A DNA stretch of 64,000 nt from Porphyromonas loveana (GCF_003096695.1 NZ_QEKY01000006.1:98718-162717); one strand, 5' to 3'. Shown: positions 28,771-38,323, numbered from the stretch's first letter. Notes: generated from the sequence alone by a model not told the origin. Numbers and translations are program-made.

Positions 28771-28815
28771 TCTGGAAAAGACGATACTAGTGGACAGGTC
28801 TCAACATTATTTATA

Positions 28816-30261
28816 ATGAGCAATATGAATAAAACCTTTGCTGTCATCGATCTTGGTAGTTGGACTATCCGAGGTATGGTAGCTCGCAAGTTAGAGGATG
28901 GGCGTGTCTCACCTATCGCTTTTCACGAAGAGCCTGCCAATAATTGCATACGTCATGGGTGCGTACACAATATAGACGATGCCGCAGCCATCATCAGACG
29001 GCTCGTCAGCCAACTCAATGAATCTGTCGAAGACAATACTCATATTACGTCGCTATACGTAGGTGTTGGAGGCCAGTCGGTCGCTTCGCAAGAGTTCATT
29101 GTACGCAAAATAATGGCCCCCGAAGGTGAAGTGGTACGTGCTGAGCACATTGAGTCTCTTTGGGCAGAAATGCGTGGAGCCTCCTTCCCCGACAAGGAAG
29201 TTCTGGATGTGACCGAGCCATTATATTATGTGGATGGCAAGCAGGAAATCCAAGCCAAGGGCGTATTCTGTCGCGAACTAGAAGCACGATTCCAACTGAT
29301 TACAGCCCGTAGATCCGTGAAACAGAACATACGCATAGCAGTAGAGGAACGACTCGGACTCCGTCTTGCAGGCGTGCTGGTAACTCCGCTGTGCGAAGCA
29401 CAAGTGTTGCTATCCGATGACGAACTCACACTTGGATGTTGCTACGTTAATATTGGTGCCGGCTGCACTTCTGTATCTATCTATAAGAATCGCTTGCTTG
29501 CTATGTTGCGTGTCCTTCCCATGGGTGGATACAATGTTACTCGCGACCTCACCAGTCTCCGACTCACTGAACCGGAAGCCGAAAATATGAAGCTCAACCA
29601 TGTTTCTATGGCGAACGACACTGCATCCAACGGATCATTCCGGATGACATTCCCCGACAAATACTCCGAAAGAGAGTTTCGTTCGTCCGAAGTCAATCGA
29701 TTGGCGAAAGCCCGTATGGACGAGATTACAGCCAATTATCTCAACATCATTCGTCTCTCCGGTCTGTTGGAAGACCTCGGAGCCGGAATAGTCCTTAACG
29801 GTGGCGGAGCAAAGATCCACAATTACACGACTGCAATAAAATCCATCCTCGGCGATGTAGCCACAGCGCGCATCCGTATGGATCGTGTTGACACTGACAA
29901 TGCCATCTCTTTTGACGAAAGCCACACTTCTACCATCGGCCTGGTCTATAGAGCTACACAGCCAAGCACGGACTACATTACCACCAATCTTGATGAACTC
30001 ATAGACAACGTGGAAGAAAATACGGAACCGACCGAGCACAAACATCAGAGCGAATTATTCCCACAGGACAACATACAGATGGAAAGAGGCGACACCACCT
30101 CATTCCGGTCAAGTACTCCTTCTCCCTCGTCGGAGCTAAAAACAGAACCCAGAAAGAAGGAAAAGACCGGTCCCTCTTTCAAGGATCGTTTTCAATCTTT
30201 GTTCACAAGGGTTGGCAACCTATTCGACGAAGATACTAACCCCGATAATGAAAATAGATAG
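28816..30261 (+). CDS. ftsA: FtsA, actin-like divisome anchor
   Basis: The 481-residue protein begins with the phosphate-1 motif AVIDLGSWTIRGMVAR, has the SHS2 1C subdomain (residues about 85-165), the phosphate-2 loop CYVNIGAGCTSVSIYK and the adenosine loop GIVLNGGGAKIHN. The C-terminal tail is long and charged and ends in an amphipathic segment (FKDRFQSLFTRVGNLFDED) that fits the membrane-targeting helix. FtsA ties FtsZ filaments to the membrane. A second ATG at 28825 is a possible start. Confidence 0.95.
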   Translation: MSNMNKTFAVIDLGSWTIRGMVARKLEDGRVSPIAFHEEPANNCIRHGCVHNIDDAAAIIRRLVSQLNESVEDNTHITSLYVGVGGQSVASQEFIVRKIMAPEGEVVRAEHIESLWAEMRGASFPDKEVLDVTEPLYYVDGKQEIQAKGVFCRELEARFQLITARRSVKQNIRIAVEERLGLRLAGVLVTPLCEAQVLLSDDELTLGCCYVNIGAGCTSVSIYKNRLLAMLRVLPMGGYNVTRDLTSLRLTEPEAENMKLNHVSMANDTASNGSFRMTFPDKYSEREFRSSEVNRLAKARMDEITANYLNIIRLSGLLEDLGAGIVLNGGGAKIHNYTTAIKSILGDVATARIRMDRVDTDNAISFDESHTSTIGLVYRATQPSTDYITTNLDELIDNVEENTEPTEHKHQSELFPQDNIQMERGDTTSFRSSTPSPSSELKTEPRKKEKTGPSFKDRFQSLFTRVGNLFDEDTNPDNENR

Positions 30262-30263
30262 AT

Positions 30264-31634
30264 ATGGAAGACGAACTGCTCACTTTCAACTATACAGATT
30301 CCGGCCTACCTGTCATTATCAAAGTAATCGGAGTAGGTGGCGGCGGCGGCAATGCTGTCAAGAATATGTACCACGGCCGTGTACGTGACGTTTCTTTCCT
30401 GCTCTGTAATACCGACCTACAGGCGCTCGACAGAAGTGAGGTGCCGGATCGTCTCGTCCTCGGGCGTGAAGTGACCAACGGATTAGGAGCCGGCAGCCGC
30501 CCCGAGGTGGCACGCCGTGCAGCCGAAGCCAGTGAAGCCGACATTCGCAAGCTGTTAGATGACGGCCACACACGCATGGTCTTTGTCACTGCCGGTATGG
30601 GAGGTGGTACGGGTACGGGTGCAGCACCTGTCATCGGACGCATTGCACGCGAATTGAACATACTCACAGTCGGTATCGTAACCATTCCTTTTGTCTTCGA
30701 AGGTAAGCGGAAGATTATCCAAGCTCTCGAGGGTGTGGAAGAAATGCGTAAGAATGTTGATGCCCTCCTTGTTGTCAATAACGAACGCCTCCGTATCATC
30801 TATAAAGATCTAAAACTGGACAATGCTTTTGCCAAGGCAGACGAGACGCTCACCAATGCCGCTAATGGTATTGCCGAGATGATTATGAAAGAGGGAACCA
30901 TCAACCTCGACTTTGCCGATGTGCACACGACACTCAAGGACGGTGGTATCGCCATTATCAGCACGGGCTACGGTGAAGGGCCGGATCGTATGCAGCAAGC
31001 CATCAATGAGGCCCTCACCTCGCCGTTGCTCAACAACAACGATATTTTCAAGGCTCGACGTGTACTCTTCAATATCTATCAAGGAGCCGAAGATCCTCTG
31101 GGCACGGACGAACTCTCAGCTATCAACGAGCTTACGGCCAAGATAGAGACAGGTTTCGACACCATCTGGGGTTACACCACCGATCCGGAGCTCGGCAAGA
31201 AGGTCAAAATCACGATCCTTGCGTCCGGATTCGACTTGGACACTACCCGCGAGAGCATCCGTCTGGGAGACAATCTCAGCGGAGGCATCACCGACCCCAT
31301 ATCCTCGCGTGAAATAGAGACACAGAACGAACGAGACAACGATCTCATCAATCGTTATTATCGTCCGGATGAGTTGGAGAAGGTGAAGGTCGTAGATTTC
31401 AAACCCGTCATTCTCAATCTGGACGAATTGGACAACGACGAACTGATCATGGCTCTCGAAGAAAAGCCGGCCTACAACCGCACGGGTGCCCTTCTTTCGC
31501 GCATAGACAACATCCGTATGCGCATAGCCGAGGCAGCAGGCCGACTTAGGAGAGAAGCTCCTCAGCCCGCAGAGGCAGAACACCCCGAACCGGAAAACGA
31601 CAGACCGGGGACAACGACTATTTCTTTTAACTAA
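30264..31634 (+). CDS. ftsZ: FtsZ, tubulin-like division GTPase
   Basis: The 456-residue protein has the tubulin signature GGGTGTGAAPVIGRIA near residue 112, VIGVGGGGGNAVKNM at the N-terminus and the T7 synergy-loop region NLDFADVHTTL near 213. The last 110 residues form a charged linker. It ends TTTISFN, unlike the usual terminal FtsZ peptide. A KPAYNR-like motif similar to the Bacteroidota PAYxR peptide is internal (about residue 397). It forms the Z ring. It begins 2 nt after ftsA. Confidence 0.97.
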   Translation: MEDELLTFNYTDSGLPVIIKVIGVGGGGGNAVKNMYHGRVRDVSFLLCNTDLQALDRSEVPDRLVLGREVTNGLGAGSRPEVARRAAEASEADIRKLLDDGHTRMVFVTAGMGGGTGTGAAPVIGRIARELNILTVGIVTIPFVFEGKRKIIQALEGVEEMRKNVDALLVVNNERLRIIYKDLKLDNAFAKADETLTNAANGIAEMIMKEGTINLDFADVHTTLKDGGIAIISTGYGEGPDRMQQAINEALTSPLLNNNDIFKARRVLFNIYQGAEDPLGTDELSAINELTAKIETGFDTIWGYTTDPELGKKVKITILASGFDLDTTRESIRLGDNLSGGITDPISSREIETQNERDNDLINRYYRPDELEKVKVVDFKPVILNLDELDNDELIMALEEKPAYNRTGALLSRIDNIRMRIAEAAGRLRREAPQPAEAEHPEPENDRPGTTTISFN

Positions 31635-31644
31635 AGCAACTCAC

Positions 31645-32094
31645 ATGGATTACTTAGAAATTATCAGCAACGATATCAAGGCCGCCATGCTTGCTCGTGA
31701 CAAAGTTCGTCTCGAAGCGCTGCGCGGAGTGAAGAAAGAGTTCCTCGAAGCCAAGACAGCCAAGGGAAGTGACGGACAGCTCACAGCCGAGACTGCGCAG
31801 CGAATTATGCAAAAGATGGTCAAGCAACGCCGCGAAAGCGCAGCCATATTCGTCGAAAACGGGAGACCCGAGCTCGCCGAGCCGGAACTGGCAGAGGCAA
31901 CTGTAATAGAAAACTATCTGCCTAAGCAACTTTCACGCGAAGAACTCATCCCCATTCTCAAAGAAATCATCGAACGCTTGGGCGTAACCGATGCCAAGAT
32001 GATGGGTAAGGTAATGGGCGTAGCCTCCAAAGAACTTGCGGGTCGTGCCGAGGGCGGAGTCATCAGCGCAGTGGTAAAGGACCTACTCGGATAG
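31645..32094 (+). CDS. yqeY: GatB/YqeY domain protein
   Basis: The 149-residue protein is typical of YqeY: LEIISNDIKAAMLARDKVRLEALRGVKKEF, then a helical tail ending EGGVISAVVKDLLG. The fold matches the C-terminal tRNA-binding part of GatB, but the cellular role of free-standing YqeY is not settled. It is the last gene of the dcw cluster and is followed by a perfect terminator. Confidence 0.9.
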   Translation: MDYLEIISNDIKAAMLARDKVRLEALRGVKKEFLEAKTAKGSDGQLTAETAQRIMQKMVKQRRESAAIFVENGRPELAEPELAEATVIENYLPKQLSREELIPILKEIIERLGVTDAKMMGKVMGVASKELAGRAEGGVISAVVKDLLG

Positions 32095-32135
32095 GATAAA
32101 AGTCACAAGCAACACGCGACAACAAGAATAAAAAG

Positions 32136-32172
32136 CAGACAGCAGCGTAATCCTCTATTACGCTGCTGTCTG
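32136..32172 (+). terminator. Terminator of the dcw cluster
   Basis: Perfect 16-bp stem (CAGACAGCAGCGTAAT and complement), 5-nt loop CCTCT, then TTTTTTT. It is the only strong terminator seen in the roughly 15.7 kb from rsmH to here. Confidence 0.95.
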
Positions 32173-32251
32173 TTTTTTTGTACTCTGCGAAAATGAGTAA
32201 GTGTGATCGTACTGATCCCATTACAGGAGCATACCTGTTATATAGGTGTCC

Positions 32252-34702
32252 TCAAAACTCCACCAAGAGACGGAGATTGAATTGACGACGCGTCAGATAG
32301 TTCGGCACGGCATACTGCTGTTGATAGGCATCCGACACCCAGTAATAGGAATTGACGTTGGTCATATCGAAAAGATTGAAGAGGTCTGCACCGATATAGG
32401 CAGCCTTCATCTGAGAAAATAGTTTGCTCCGTCGCACAAAGGCATCGTCGGCATCCAGCCATTTGTACATCATACCCAAGTCCACACGCTTATACGCCGT
32501 AGAGGAGAAAGCCGGCTGGCTCAAGCCCTTGCTCGGATTGAGCTGAGGCAAACCGCCGCTCAGTGCAGCGCGAAGCGTGGCGGTGATGCGTTTATTGCCC
32601 GGCACATATTCCTGCAAGAAGAAGGAGAAGTTATAAGTCGGTGCGTTCATCAGCGGCAACGAACCGTATCCGTCCAAATTCTGTCGAGACTTCATGATCG
32701 AGGCCGTGATCCACGAGTCCACACCCGGCACTAGTTCGCCGAAGAGCTTCAAATCTATACCCGTGGCATATCCTGTACCGATGTTTTCTCCCAAGTAGCG
32801 GATCTTCACATTCTCAATAATGTACGGATTGATATTGAAGAGGCTCTTGTAATAAGCCTCTGCCGTGAATTTATAATTGCGACCGCCCATTTCGAAGGTA
32901 TAGTCCAGCCCTCCCAAGAGATGGAAAGCACCCTGCGAACGAATCTTGTCGTTGAGAACTACGATATTATTGCCGTCGGCATCCTGATGCGTCTGCCGCA
33001 ACTCCTTATAGAAAGGAGCTTGATAGTAGAGACCGGCAGCGGCACGGATCACCAGATTGGGACGGTTCTCCGGCGAATACCTCATGCTGATGCGTGGACT
33101 GATGAGCAATTCCTGGTTGAAACTCCACCACGAAGCTCTGATACCCGGGATGAGCGAGAAGGTGCCGCCCCCTGTGCTGAAATTGAACCTGTCCTGCACG
33201 AATGCCGACACTCGTGTACCTGTCATCTCGGTATCGGCAAAGAGGTTGCTGTACATCAGGAGCACAGCCTCCGAATGCGGCAGGTTGTAACCCACGGAGT
33301 CCCTCCGTTCCCATTCGCTTATGTGGTCGGTTATCTTCTCCATCTGGGCAGAGAGTCCCGCCTGCAAGCGGTGCTTGTCGTTGAGCTTGAGCTCGCCCCT
33401 ATAGCCCACGTTCACCACGCGGTAGTTCAGGCGGTTGCGAGCGTGCTCATGATTGCGCCCTATGCCCAGTGCATTGGGGGAGTCGGAGGATGAAGACGAC
33501 GAGCTGCTGCCACCGGCATCCAATTGTACGTCGTTAAGGAAGTACTCGCCGCGGATGTCATAGGTCTCACGCTCGTTGCTATTGAAGGCCGAGAGGGTAA
33601 GCGAATGCCGTTGCTTCTCGTCCGGCACGAGGTTCAGGCTCAATGCACCGAAGGTAGTCAGGAAGAGGTCTTGCTCCTGTCCGTCGAAGTAGATCTTCAG
33701 CTTTTTCGTATCACTCAGCGTCCCAAAGCTTGTCTCTCTCGTCTGGGGAATAAATGTATAGCGTGTGCGGGAGATATTGCCAAGGAAGTTCACCGAGAAG
33801 TTGGGACTAAAGCTGTAGGTCATGAAAGTTTGGCCGTCTACATACACAGGGTCGTACTCCGCCTCCGTATCGGTAGAACCGAGCAGAGACTTGGCGCTCT
33901 TGTAACGCAACCCCGTGATCTGGCTGAAGCGTCCTGCACTGCTCCCGTAGTACAAGCTCGACTGCAGCATACCGAGAAGGATGGCTCCCTCTTTCTCTTG
34001 AGGCTGTTTGTAGCGAATGTCCAGCACCGACGACATCTTGTCCCCATAGTCCGCCGTGAAACCTCCTGCCGAGAACTGTACCGACTGGGTGAGGTCGGGA
34101 TTCACAAAGCTCAATCCCTCCTGCTGTGCCGAGCGTACAAGCAACGGACGATACACCTCTATACCGTTCACATAGACCATATTCTCATCGTAGCTCCCCC
34201 CGCGCACCGAGTACTGGCTACTGAGCTCATTGTTCTGCGTTACGCCCGCATAGGTGCTGATGAGCGACTCCACACCGCCCGTAGGTCCTGCATTGACGCG
34301 AATGTCCTTCGTGCTCACACGCTCCATCGTATTGAGCCTGCGGCGAGATGCCTGCACCGTCACGCTCTCCAGCTCTATATCGGCATCGGCGAGACGCACA
34401 TTGAGGCGCACATCTTGAGTAAGGGAAGGCATGCTGCGACTCACCCCCGTATAGCCCATCGAGCTAAACTCGATGGTAACACTGTCCGTCGTGGACTGCA
34501 TCCGAAATTCGTAGTATCCTTTCAGATTGGTCGTCGCTCCTGTCCCAGTTCCACGGACTTTAACCCCTGCAAAGGGGATGGGCTTGTCCTCACGATCGAG
34601 CACATAGCCCGATATCCTCACAGTCTGAGCCACCATCGCAGCAGAGCACAAGAGCATGAGGAATAGGATGAGAGAGCATCGGTATAGTACGCTCGGCATC
34701 AT
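32252..34702 (-). CDS. TonB-dependent receptor with N-terminal carboxypeptidase-regulatory-like domain
   Basis: From the ATG at 34702 the product is 816 residues with a clean signal peptide (MMPSVLYRCSLILFLMLLCSAAMVAQ). The frame is open to 34786, but the extra residues precede the signal. Domains: a CarboxypepD_reg-like beta-sandwich (about 29-112, SGYVLDREDKPIPFAGVKV), TonB plug (about 115-235, QYSVRGGSYDENMVYVNG) and barrel ending LRLLVEF. The plug type resembles receptors for large ligands or siderophores. No SusD partner is adjacent, so it is not a canonical SusCD pair. A Ser run (eight Ser near residue 405) lies in an extracellular loop. Substrate unknown. Confidence 0.88.
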   Translation of the reverse strand: MMPSVLYRCSLILFLMLLCSAAMVAQTVRISGYVLDREDKPIPFAGVKVRGTGTGATTNLKGYYEFRMQSTTDSVTIEFSSMGYTGVSRSMPSLTQDVRLNVRLADADIELESVTVQASRRRLNTMERVSTKDIRVNAGPTGGVESLISTYAGVTQNNELSSQYSVRGGSYDENMVYVNGIEVYRPLLVRSAQQEGLSFVNPDLTQSVQFSAGGFTADYGDKMSSVLDIRYKQPQEKEGAILLGMLQSSLYYGSSAGRFSQITGLRYKSAKSLLGSTDTEAEYDPVYVDGQTFMTYSFSPNFSVNFLGNISRTRYTFIPQTRETSFGTLSDTKKLKIYFDGQEQDLFLTTFGALSLNLVPDEKQRHSLTLSAFNSNERETYDIRGEYFLNDVQLDAGGSSSSSSSSDSPNALGIGRNHEHARNRLNYRVVNVGYRGELKLNDKHRLQAGLSAQMEKITDHISEWERRDSVGYNLPHSEAVLLMYSNLFADTEMTGTRVSAFVQDRFNFSTGGGTFSLIPGIRASWWSFNQELLISPRISMRYSPENRPNLVIRAAAGLYYQAPFYKELRQTHQDADGNNIVVLNDKIRSQGAFHLLGGLDYTFEMGGRNYKFTAEAYYKSLFNINPYIIENVKIRYLGENIGTGYATGIDLKLFGELVPGVDSWITASIMKSRQNLDGYGSLPLMNAPTYNFSFFLQEYVPGNKRITATLRAALSGGLPQLNPSKGLSQPAFSSTAYKRVDLGMMYKWLDADDAFVRRSKLFSQMKAAYIGADLFNLFDMTNVNSYYWVSDAYQQQYAVPNYLTRRQFNLRLLVEF

Positions 34703-34805
34703 ATTCTTACAGAGAAATACTTGCATCATTATATGATAACGTATGAAGGAGTCCGATTCGTTTGTCTGTATCATGTGTACAGGCAAATCTCACCCCAATA
34801 TGGAA

Positions 34806-34813
34806 CAAAGATA
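34806..34813 (-). promoter_or_regulatory. Promoter -7 element for the TonB receptor
   Basis: TATCTTTG on the minus strand, about 104 nt before the chosen ATG at 34702. Between this and the adhesin promoter (34814-35068) I see no gene. Confidence 0.6.
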
Positions 34814-35068
34814 ATGCCGATCCCTCATTTCTAAAACCGTGGTTCGCATTTTTGGTGGTTAAGTTCGGTATTTTAGCGTTTTCCGATTTTGAATTCCACA
34901 CACAGGTAATTCCCCTCCGAACTCCTTTCTACTCACCATTTTAGATCGTGACTGTACGGATTCAAGCAGCCGATTCCGAGCGCATGAAAGATCGCCTGCT
35001 TTAGGTATTTTCAAGTCTTGTGCCCCTTTACCCACCTAAAATCGGCCTTTGCAAAGTCTCTAAGGGAG

Positions 35069-35076
35069 TACCTTTG
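35069..35076 (+). promoter_or_regulatory. Promoter -7 element for the adhesin gene
   Basis: TACCTTTG, with TTTG at 35048-35051 as a possible -33 element 17 nt upstream. The ATG follows 63 nt later. Confidence 0.65.
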
Positions 35077-35139
35077 CCGCCGATAGCGAAATTGCTATCG
35101 ACAAAACTCTAACCGTAATTCTTTTCTAAAAACAAAAAC

Positions 35140-37875
35140 ATGAGAAAATCTAACCTTTTATGCTCGCTAACCATTGTGCTCGCACTCTTCGGTTCAGCGC
35201 ACAAGACCTCAGCACAAGCGCGGGTATCGCTCCCCTATTTGGAGAGCTTCGACGAAAATGTCCCCGACACTTGGACAGTCCTCGACAAAGATGGAGATGG
35301 AGAAAAGTGGGGATTCTTCAAATCATCTCCGGGTTGGGAATCACATTCAGGTAATGGCATGTTAATATCCTATTCTTTTTTCGGCGGATGGCCGTTGGAG
35401 CCAGACAATTGGCTCATATCTCCCGATGTATCCGGAGCCACACAAGTGCGGTACTTCTACACCGTCAATGTTACCCACCCGGGCGAGCACTACGCTATCA
35501 TGGCCTCCTCCACAGGGATGGATATGGAGGACTTCTCTGTCGTCTTTGAGGAGACAGCCAGAGGCTCTGCCTACGGACAAGGCTTACGCTACGACGGCAT
35601 CAGTCCGAAAGATGGGATGCGCCCACAAGGGCCTTGGGTGGAGCGTACCATAAACCTACCGAGCGACACCAAGTATGTAGCCATCCGCCACTACAACTGT
35701 ACGGATCAGAACTTCTTCCAATTGGATGATATAGAATTCTCGAACGGTATGTCCCCCATCAATCTAAACCCCATACAGAATCTGACTACGCTGGCCCAAG
35801 GACATAACGTAACGCTCTCATGGGAAGCTCCTGCACAGAAAAAGGCAGTAGAGGTGCTGAATGAAAGCTTCGAATCAGCAGAACTCCCCGATGGATGGAA
35901 GCTGATTGATGCCGATGGAGACGGACACAATTGGCGTTCGGCCAAGGACATTTTCATGGTTCACTACCATAGCGGAGAAGGTGCTTTCTGTAGTGATTCG
36001 TGGATTTCGGGCTGGTCAGGCAAGCCTGCTCTGGAGCCAAACAATTATCTTGTAACACCCCACATCACAATACCGACCAACGCAAAACTCAGCTATTGGG
36101 TGTCATCACAAGACACCCATCCTGCCGAGCACTACGGAGTATTCCTTTCATCGACTGGAAATGAGGAAAGCGACTTCACGACCAAGCTATTCGAGGAGAC
36201 GCTCGGCAGTGAGGAAGAGACCGACTCGAACATGTCCAAAGAGGAAATTGCAGGACGCCCCAATACGTCTTGGCAGCTAAGGGAAGTAGATCTCTCGGCC
36301 TACGCCGGACAAGAGGTCTATCTGGCTTTCCGTCACTTTGATTGCACAGACCTCTTCCGCATGTATTTGGACGACGTGGTCGTATCAGGCGAAGAAACGA
36401 CACAGAGCTATACATATACAATCTATCGTGACAACACGGTGATCAAGGAAGCCCTATCCGAAACCACCTATGTGGACGAAGGGGTGGAGACCGGCTCACA
36501 CAACTACTGTGTGGAGGTGAAGTATACGAACGGAACCTCTCCAAAAGTATGTAAGGAGGTCGAAATCTCTGACAATCCATTAGCCCCCGTACAGAATCTG
36601 ACAGTCTCCATAGACAAGAAGAAAGTGAGTCTCTCGTGGGAGGCACCTGCGTCTTTGGTTCTGCATGAGAGCTTTGACACAGAGACATTGCCGGCGGGAT
36701 GGAAGCTGATCGACGGAGATAACGACGGCTTCGCTTGGGAGTCGACCATCGATGTACACAATACAGGTACACACTCGGGCAAAGGAGCCATGTTTAGCCG
36801 CTCATGGGTTGGTCAAGCCAAACCCGACCTCCATCCCGACAACTACCTCATCACTCCTCAGTTCACAGTACCAGAGGGTGGAGCGCTGGTGTACTGGATC
36901 TCCTCTCAAGACCAGTGGCAGAATGAACACTACGGCGTATTTCTCTCTACCACGGGTAGCGAAACCACAGACTTCACCACCAAACTCTTCGACGAGACAT
37001 TGGGCGGAAACAAACCCTCCAAATCTCCCATAGATCAAAAAGTGGCAGGACATCGCCCTCCTGCAGAGTGGAAACAGCGGACAATAGACCTAAGTGCCTA
37101 TGTCGGACAGGAGGTTTATCTTGCTTTCCGTCACTACGAAAGCTCTGGTATCTTCCGCCTTTACCTCGATGACGTAACTGTGGGACCCGAGATCACATAC
37201 AATGTCTATCGTGACAACGCACTGATAGCCGAAGGACTCACCTCCACAACTTTCGAGGAAGAAAGACCTAACGGCACATATAATTATTGTGTAGAAGTCA
37301 AATACCCCACCGGCGTCTCGCCCAAGGTGTGCAAGGAGGCTGTCGTCAATGAGACGGCTACGTATGCTCCTGTTGAGAATTTGACAGCGACACAAGCCGA
37401 TGGCAGCATGGATGCCGTGCTGAACTGGACTGCTCCCGTTGCTCCTCAGACTGTATCTCCGGCCTCGGACATGGCAGCCGAAGGTCTCACCACCTATACA
37501 TACACGGTCTATCGCAACGGAGAACAAATCGCATCGGGCCTATCAAGCACGACTTACCGCGATAAAGATCTGAGCATCGGGAGCTATACCTTCGGCGTAA
37601 AAGTGGTTTATCCCGATGGAGAATCTCCCATCGTAACTACCGACTTAATTATAACCGGCTTAGCCGATATAACGGCAGAGAAGCCCTATACCATGACTGT
37701 AAACGGCAACACGATCGCAGTGAACTGCCAAGGTGAAGTATCGTTCTTCGATATAAAAGGTCGTCGTCTGAAGGTTGAAAACGGCATGACGGCCTACACA
37801 GCACAAACGGGCTTCTATGCAGTCCGCATCGTCGTGGATGGGCAAGTCTATGTGGAGAAAGTATTGATCAAATAG
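35140..37875 (+). CDS. Hemagglutinin-like surface adhesin: three cleaved-adhesin domains, Fn3-like linkers and T9SS signal
   Basis: The 911-residue protein has a signal peptide (to SAQ, residue 25). Three jelly-roll cleaved-adhesin (K-type) domains at about 28-203, 237-415 and 505-690 share LESFD/NESFE/HESFD starts, GDGxxW, EPDNWLISP-type and YLAFRHF-type strands. Between them are Fn3-like modules with VTLSWEAP and YxYTxYRDNxxI motifs. The last 75 or so residues (ITGLADITAEKPYTMTVNGN to VEKVLIK) form a T9SS C-terminal domain. Related domains in Kgp, RgpA and HagA bind haemoglobin, fibrinogen and erythrocytes. This gene has no protease domain, so it is a stand-alone adhesin. Domains two and three are clear duplicates. 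Monocistronic, with its own promoter and terminator. Confidence 0.9.
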   Translation: MRKSNLLCSLTIVLALFGSAHKTSAQARVSLPYLESFDENVPDTWTVLDKDGDGEKWGFFKSSPGWESHSGNGMLISYSFFGGWPLEPDNWLISPDVSGATQVRYFYTVNVTHPGEHYAIMASSTGMDMEDFSVVFEETARGSAYGQGLRYDGISPKDGMRPQGPWVERTINLPSDTKYVAIRHYNCTDQNFFQLDDIEFSNGMSPINLNPIQNLTTLAQGHNVTLSWEAPAQKKAVEVLNESFESAELPDGWKLIDADGDGHNWRSAKDIFMVHYHSGEGAFCSDSWISGWSGKPALEPNNYLVTPHITIPTNAKLSYWVSSQDTHPAEHYGVFLSSTGNEESDFTTKLFEETLGSEEETDSNMSKEEIAGRPNTSWQLREVDLSAYAGQEVYLAFRHFDCTDLFRMYLDDVVVSGEETTQSYTYTIYRDNTVIKEALSETTYVDEGVETGSHNYCVEVKYTNGTSPKVCKEVEISDNPLAPVQNLTVSIDKKKVSLSWEAPASLVLHESFDTETLPAGWKLIDGDNDGFAWESTIDVHNTGTHSGKGAMFSRSWVGQAKPDLHPDNYLITPQFTVPEGGALVYWISSQDQWQNEHYGVFLSTTGSETTDFTTKLFDETLGGNKPSKSPIDQKVAGHRPPAEWKQRTIDLSAYVGQEVYLAFRHYESSGIFRLYLDDVTVGPEITYNVYRDNALIAEGLTSTTFEEERPNGTYNYCVEVKYPTGVSPKVCKEAVVNETATYAPVENLTATQADGSMDAVLNWTAPVAPQTVSPASDMAAEGLTTYTYTVYRNGEQIASGLSSTTYRDKDLSIGSYTFGVKVVYPDGESPIVTTDLIITGLADITAEKPYTMTVNGNTIAVNCQGEVSFFDIKGRRLKVENGMTAYTAQTGFYAVRIVVDGQVYVEKVLIK

Positions 37876-37957
37876 GCCTCATCCTTTGATAGTCAAGATA
37901 TACCTTAGAGAAGGAGCATAAGTCCATTAGCATTTGCTTCCTTCACTCTCGTTTGTT

Positions 37958-37993
37958 GAGACTGCGTCGCGATAATGCTTGCGACGCAGTCTC
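37958..37993 (+). terminator. Terminator of the adhesin gene
   Basis: Perfect 13-bp stem (GAGACTGCGTCGC and complement) with a 10-nt loop, followed by TTCTATAA, 82 nt after the stop. Confidence 0.85.
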
Positions 37994-38032
37994 TTCTATA
38001 ATGGGTATATGGAACTGAATCTTCGCCAATAC

Positions 38033-38202
38033 GTGCCTAAAATCACGAAAAATATGCACCAGAATCAAGTGAAAAATCGCGCCTTTTTCATTTTATTTTG
38101 GTGCCATTTATAAAATAAATATGCGCCATTTCAAAAAAGATTTGGCGCGACTTTGCATCTGAATTTGGCGTCAATAATCTCTTCTTTTTCGGCGCGAAAA
38201 AA
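38033..38202 (+). repeat. GCGC-phased minisatellite, copy 3
   Basis: GCGC or GYGC/GCAC/GCGT variants at 38033, 38056, 38079, 38101, 38123, 38145, 38168 and 38192; spacings 23, 23, 22, 22, 22, 23, 24. With copy 5 it is one of the two longest tracts, at eight units. The last unit is inside an inverted repeat (CTTCTTTTTCG / CGAAAAAAGAAG). It lies between the adhesin terminator and the ECF sigma gene. Confidence 0.85.
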
Positions 38203-38323
38203 GAAGAGAGCAGGTGAGAAGCTCCCCAAAGAGTAATTGCTCAGGTGCAACACGCACGACAAAAAGAGGGCCGCCGAAGGCCGAAAAACAACGGTACAGG
38301 GAGCGGGCTACGCACTCTTTTAC

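Noticed and set aside
33485..33515. Serine run in the TonB receptor as a phase-variable simple repeat
   Set aside because: The eight Ser codons differ (AGC, TCG, TCT, TCA, TCC), so there is no uniform repeat that would slip.
33524..34666. Long plus-strand open frame opposite the TonB receptor
   Set aside because: It is the antisense shadow of the receptor gene. It lacks a signal, domain motifs or its own promoter, while the minus strand has clear receptor domains.
38033..38202. GCGC-phased tract as a CRISPR array
   Set aside because: Units are 22-24 bp, contiguous and diverged; there is no identical repeat with unique spacers of constant length and no cas gene nearby.
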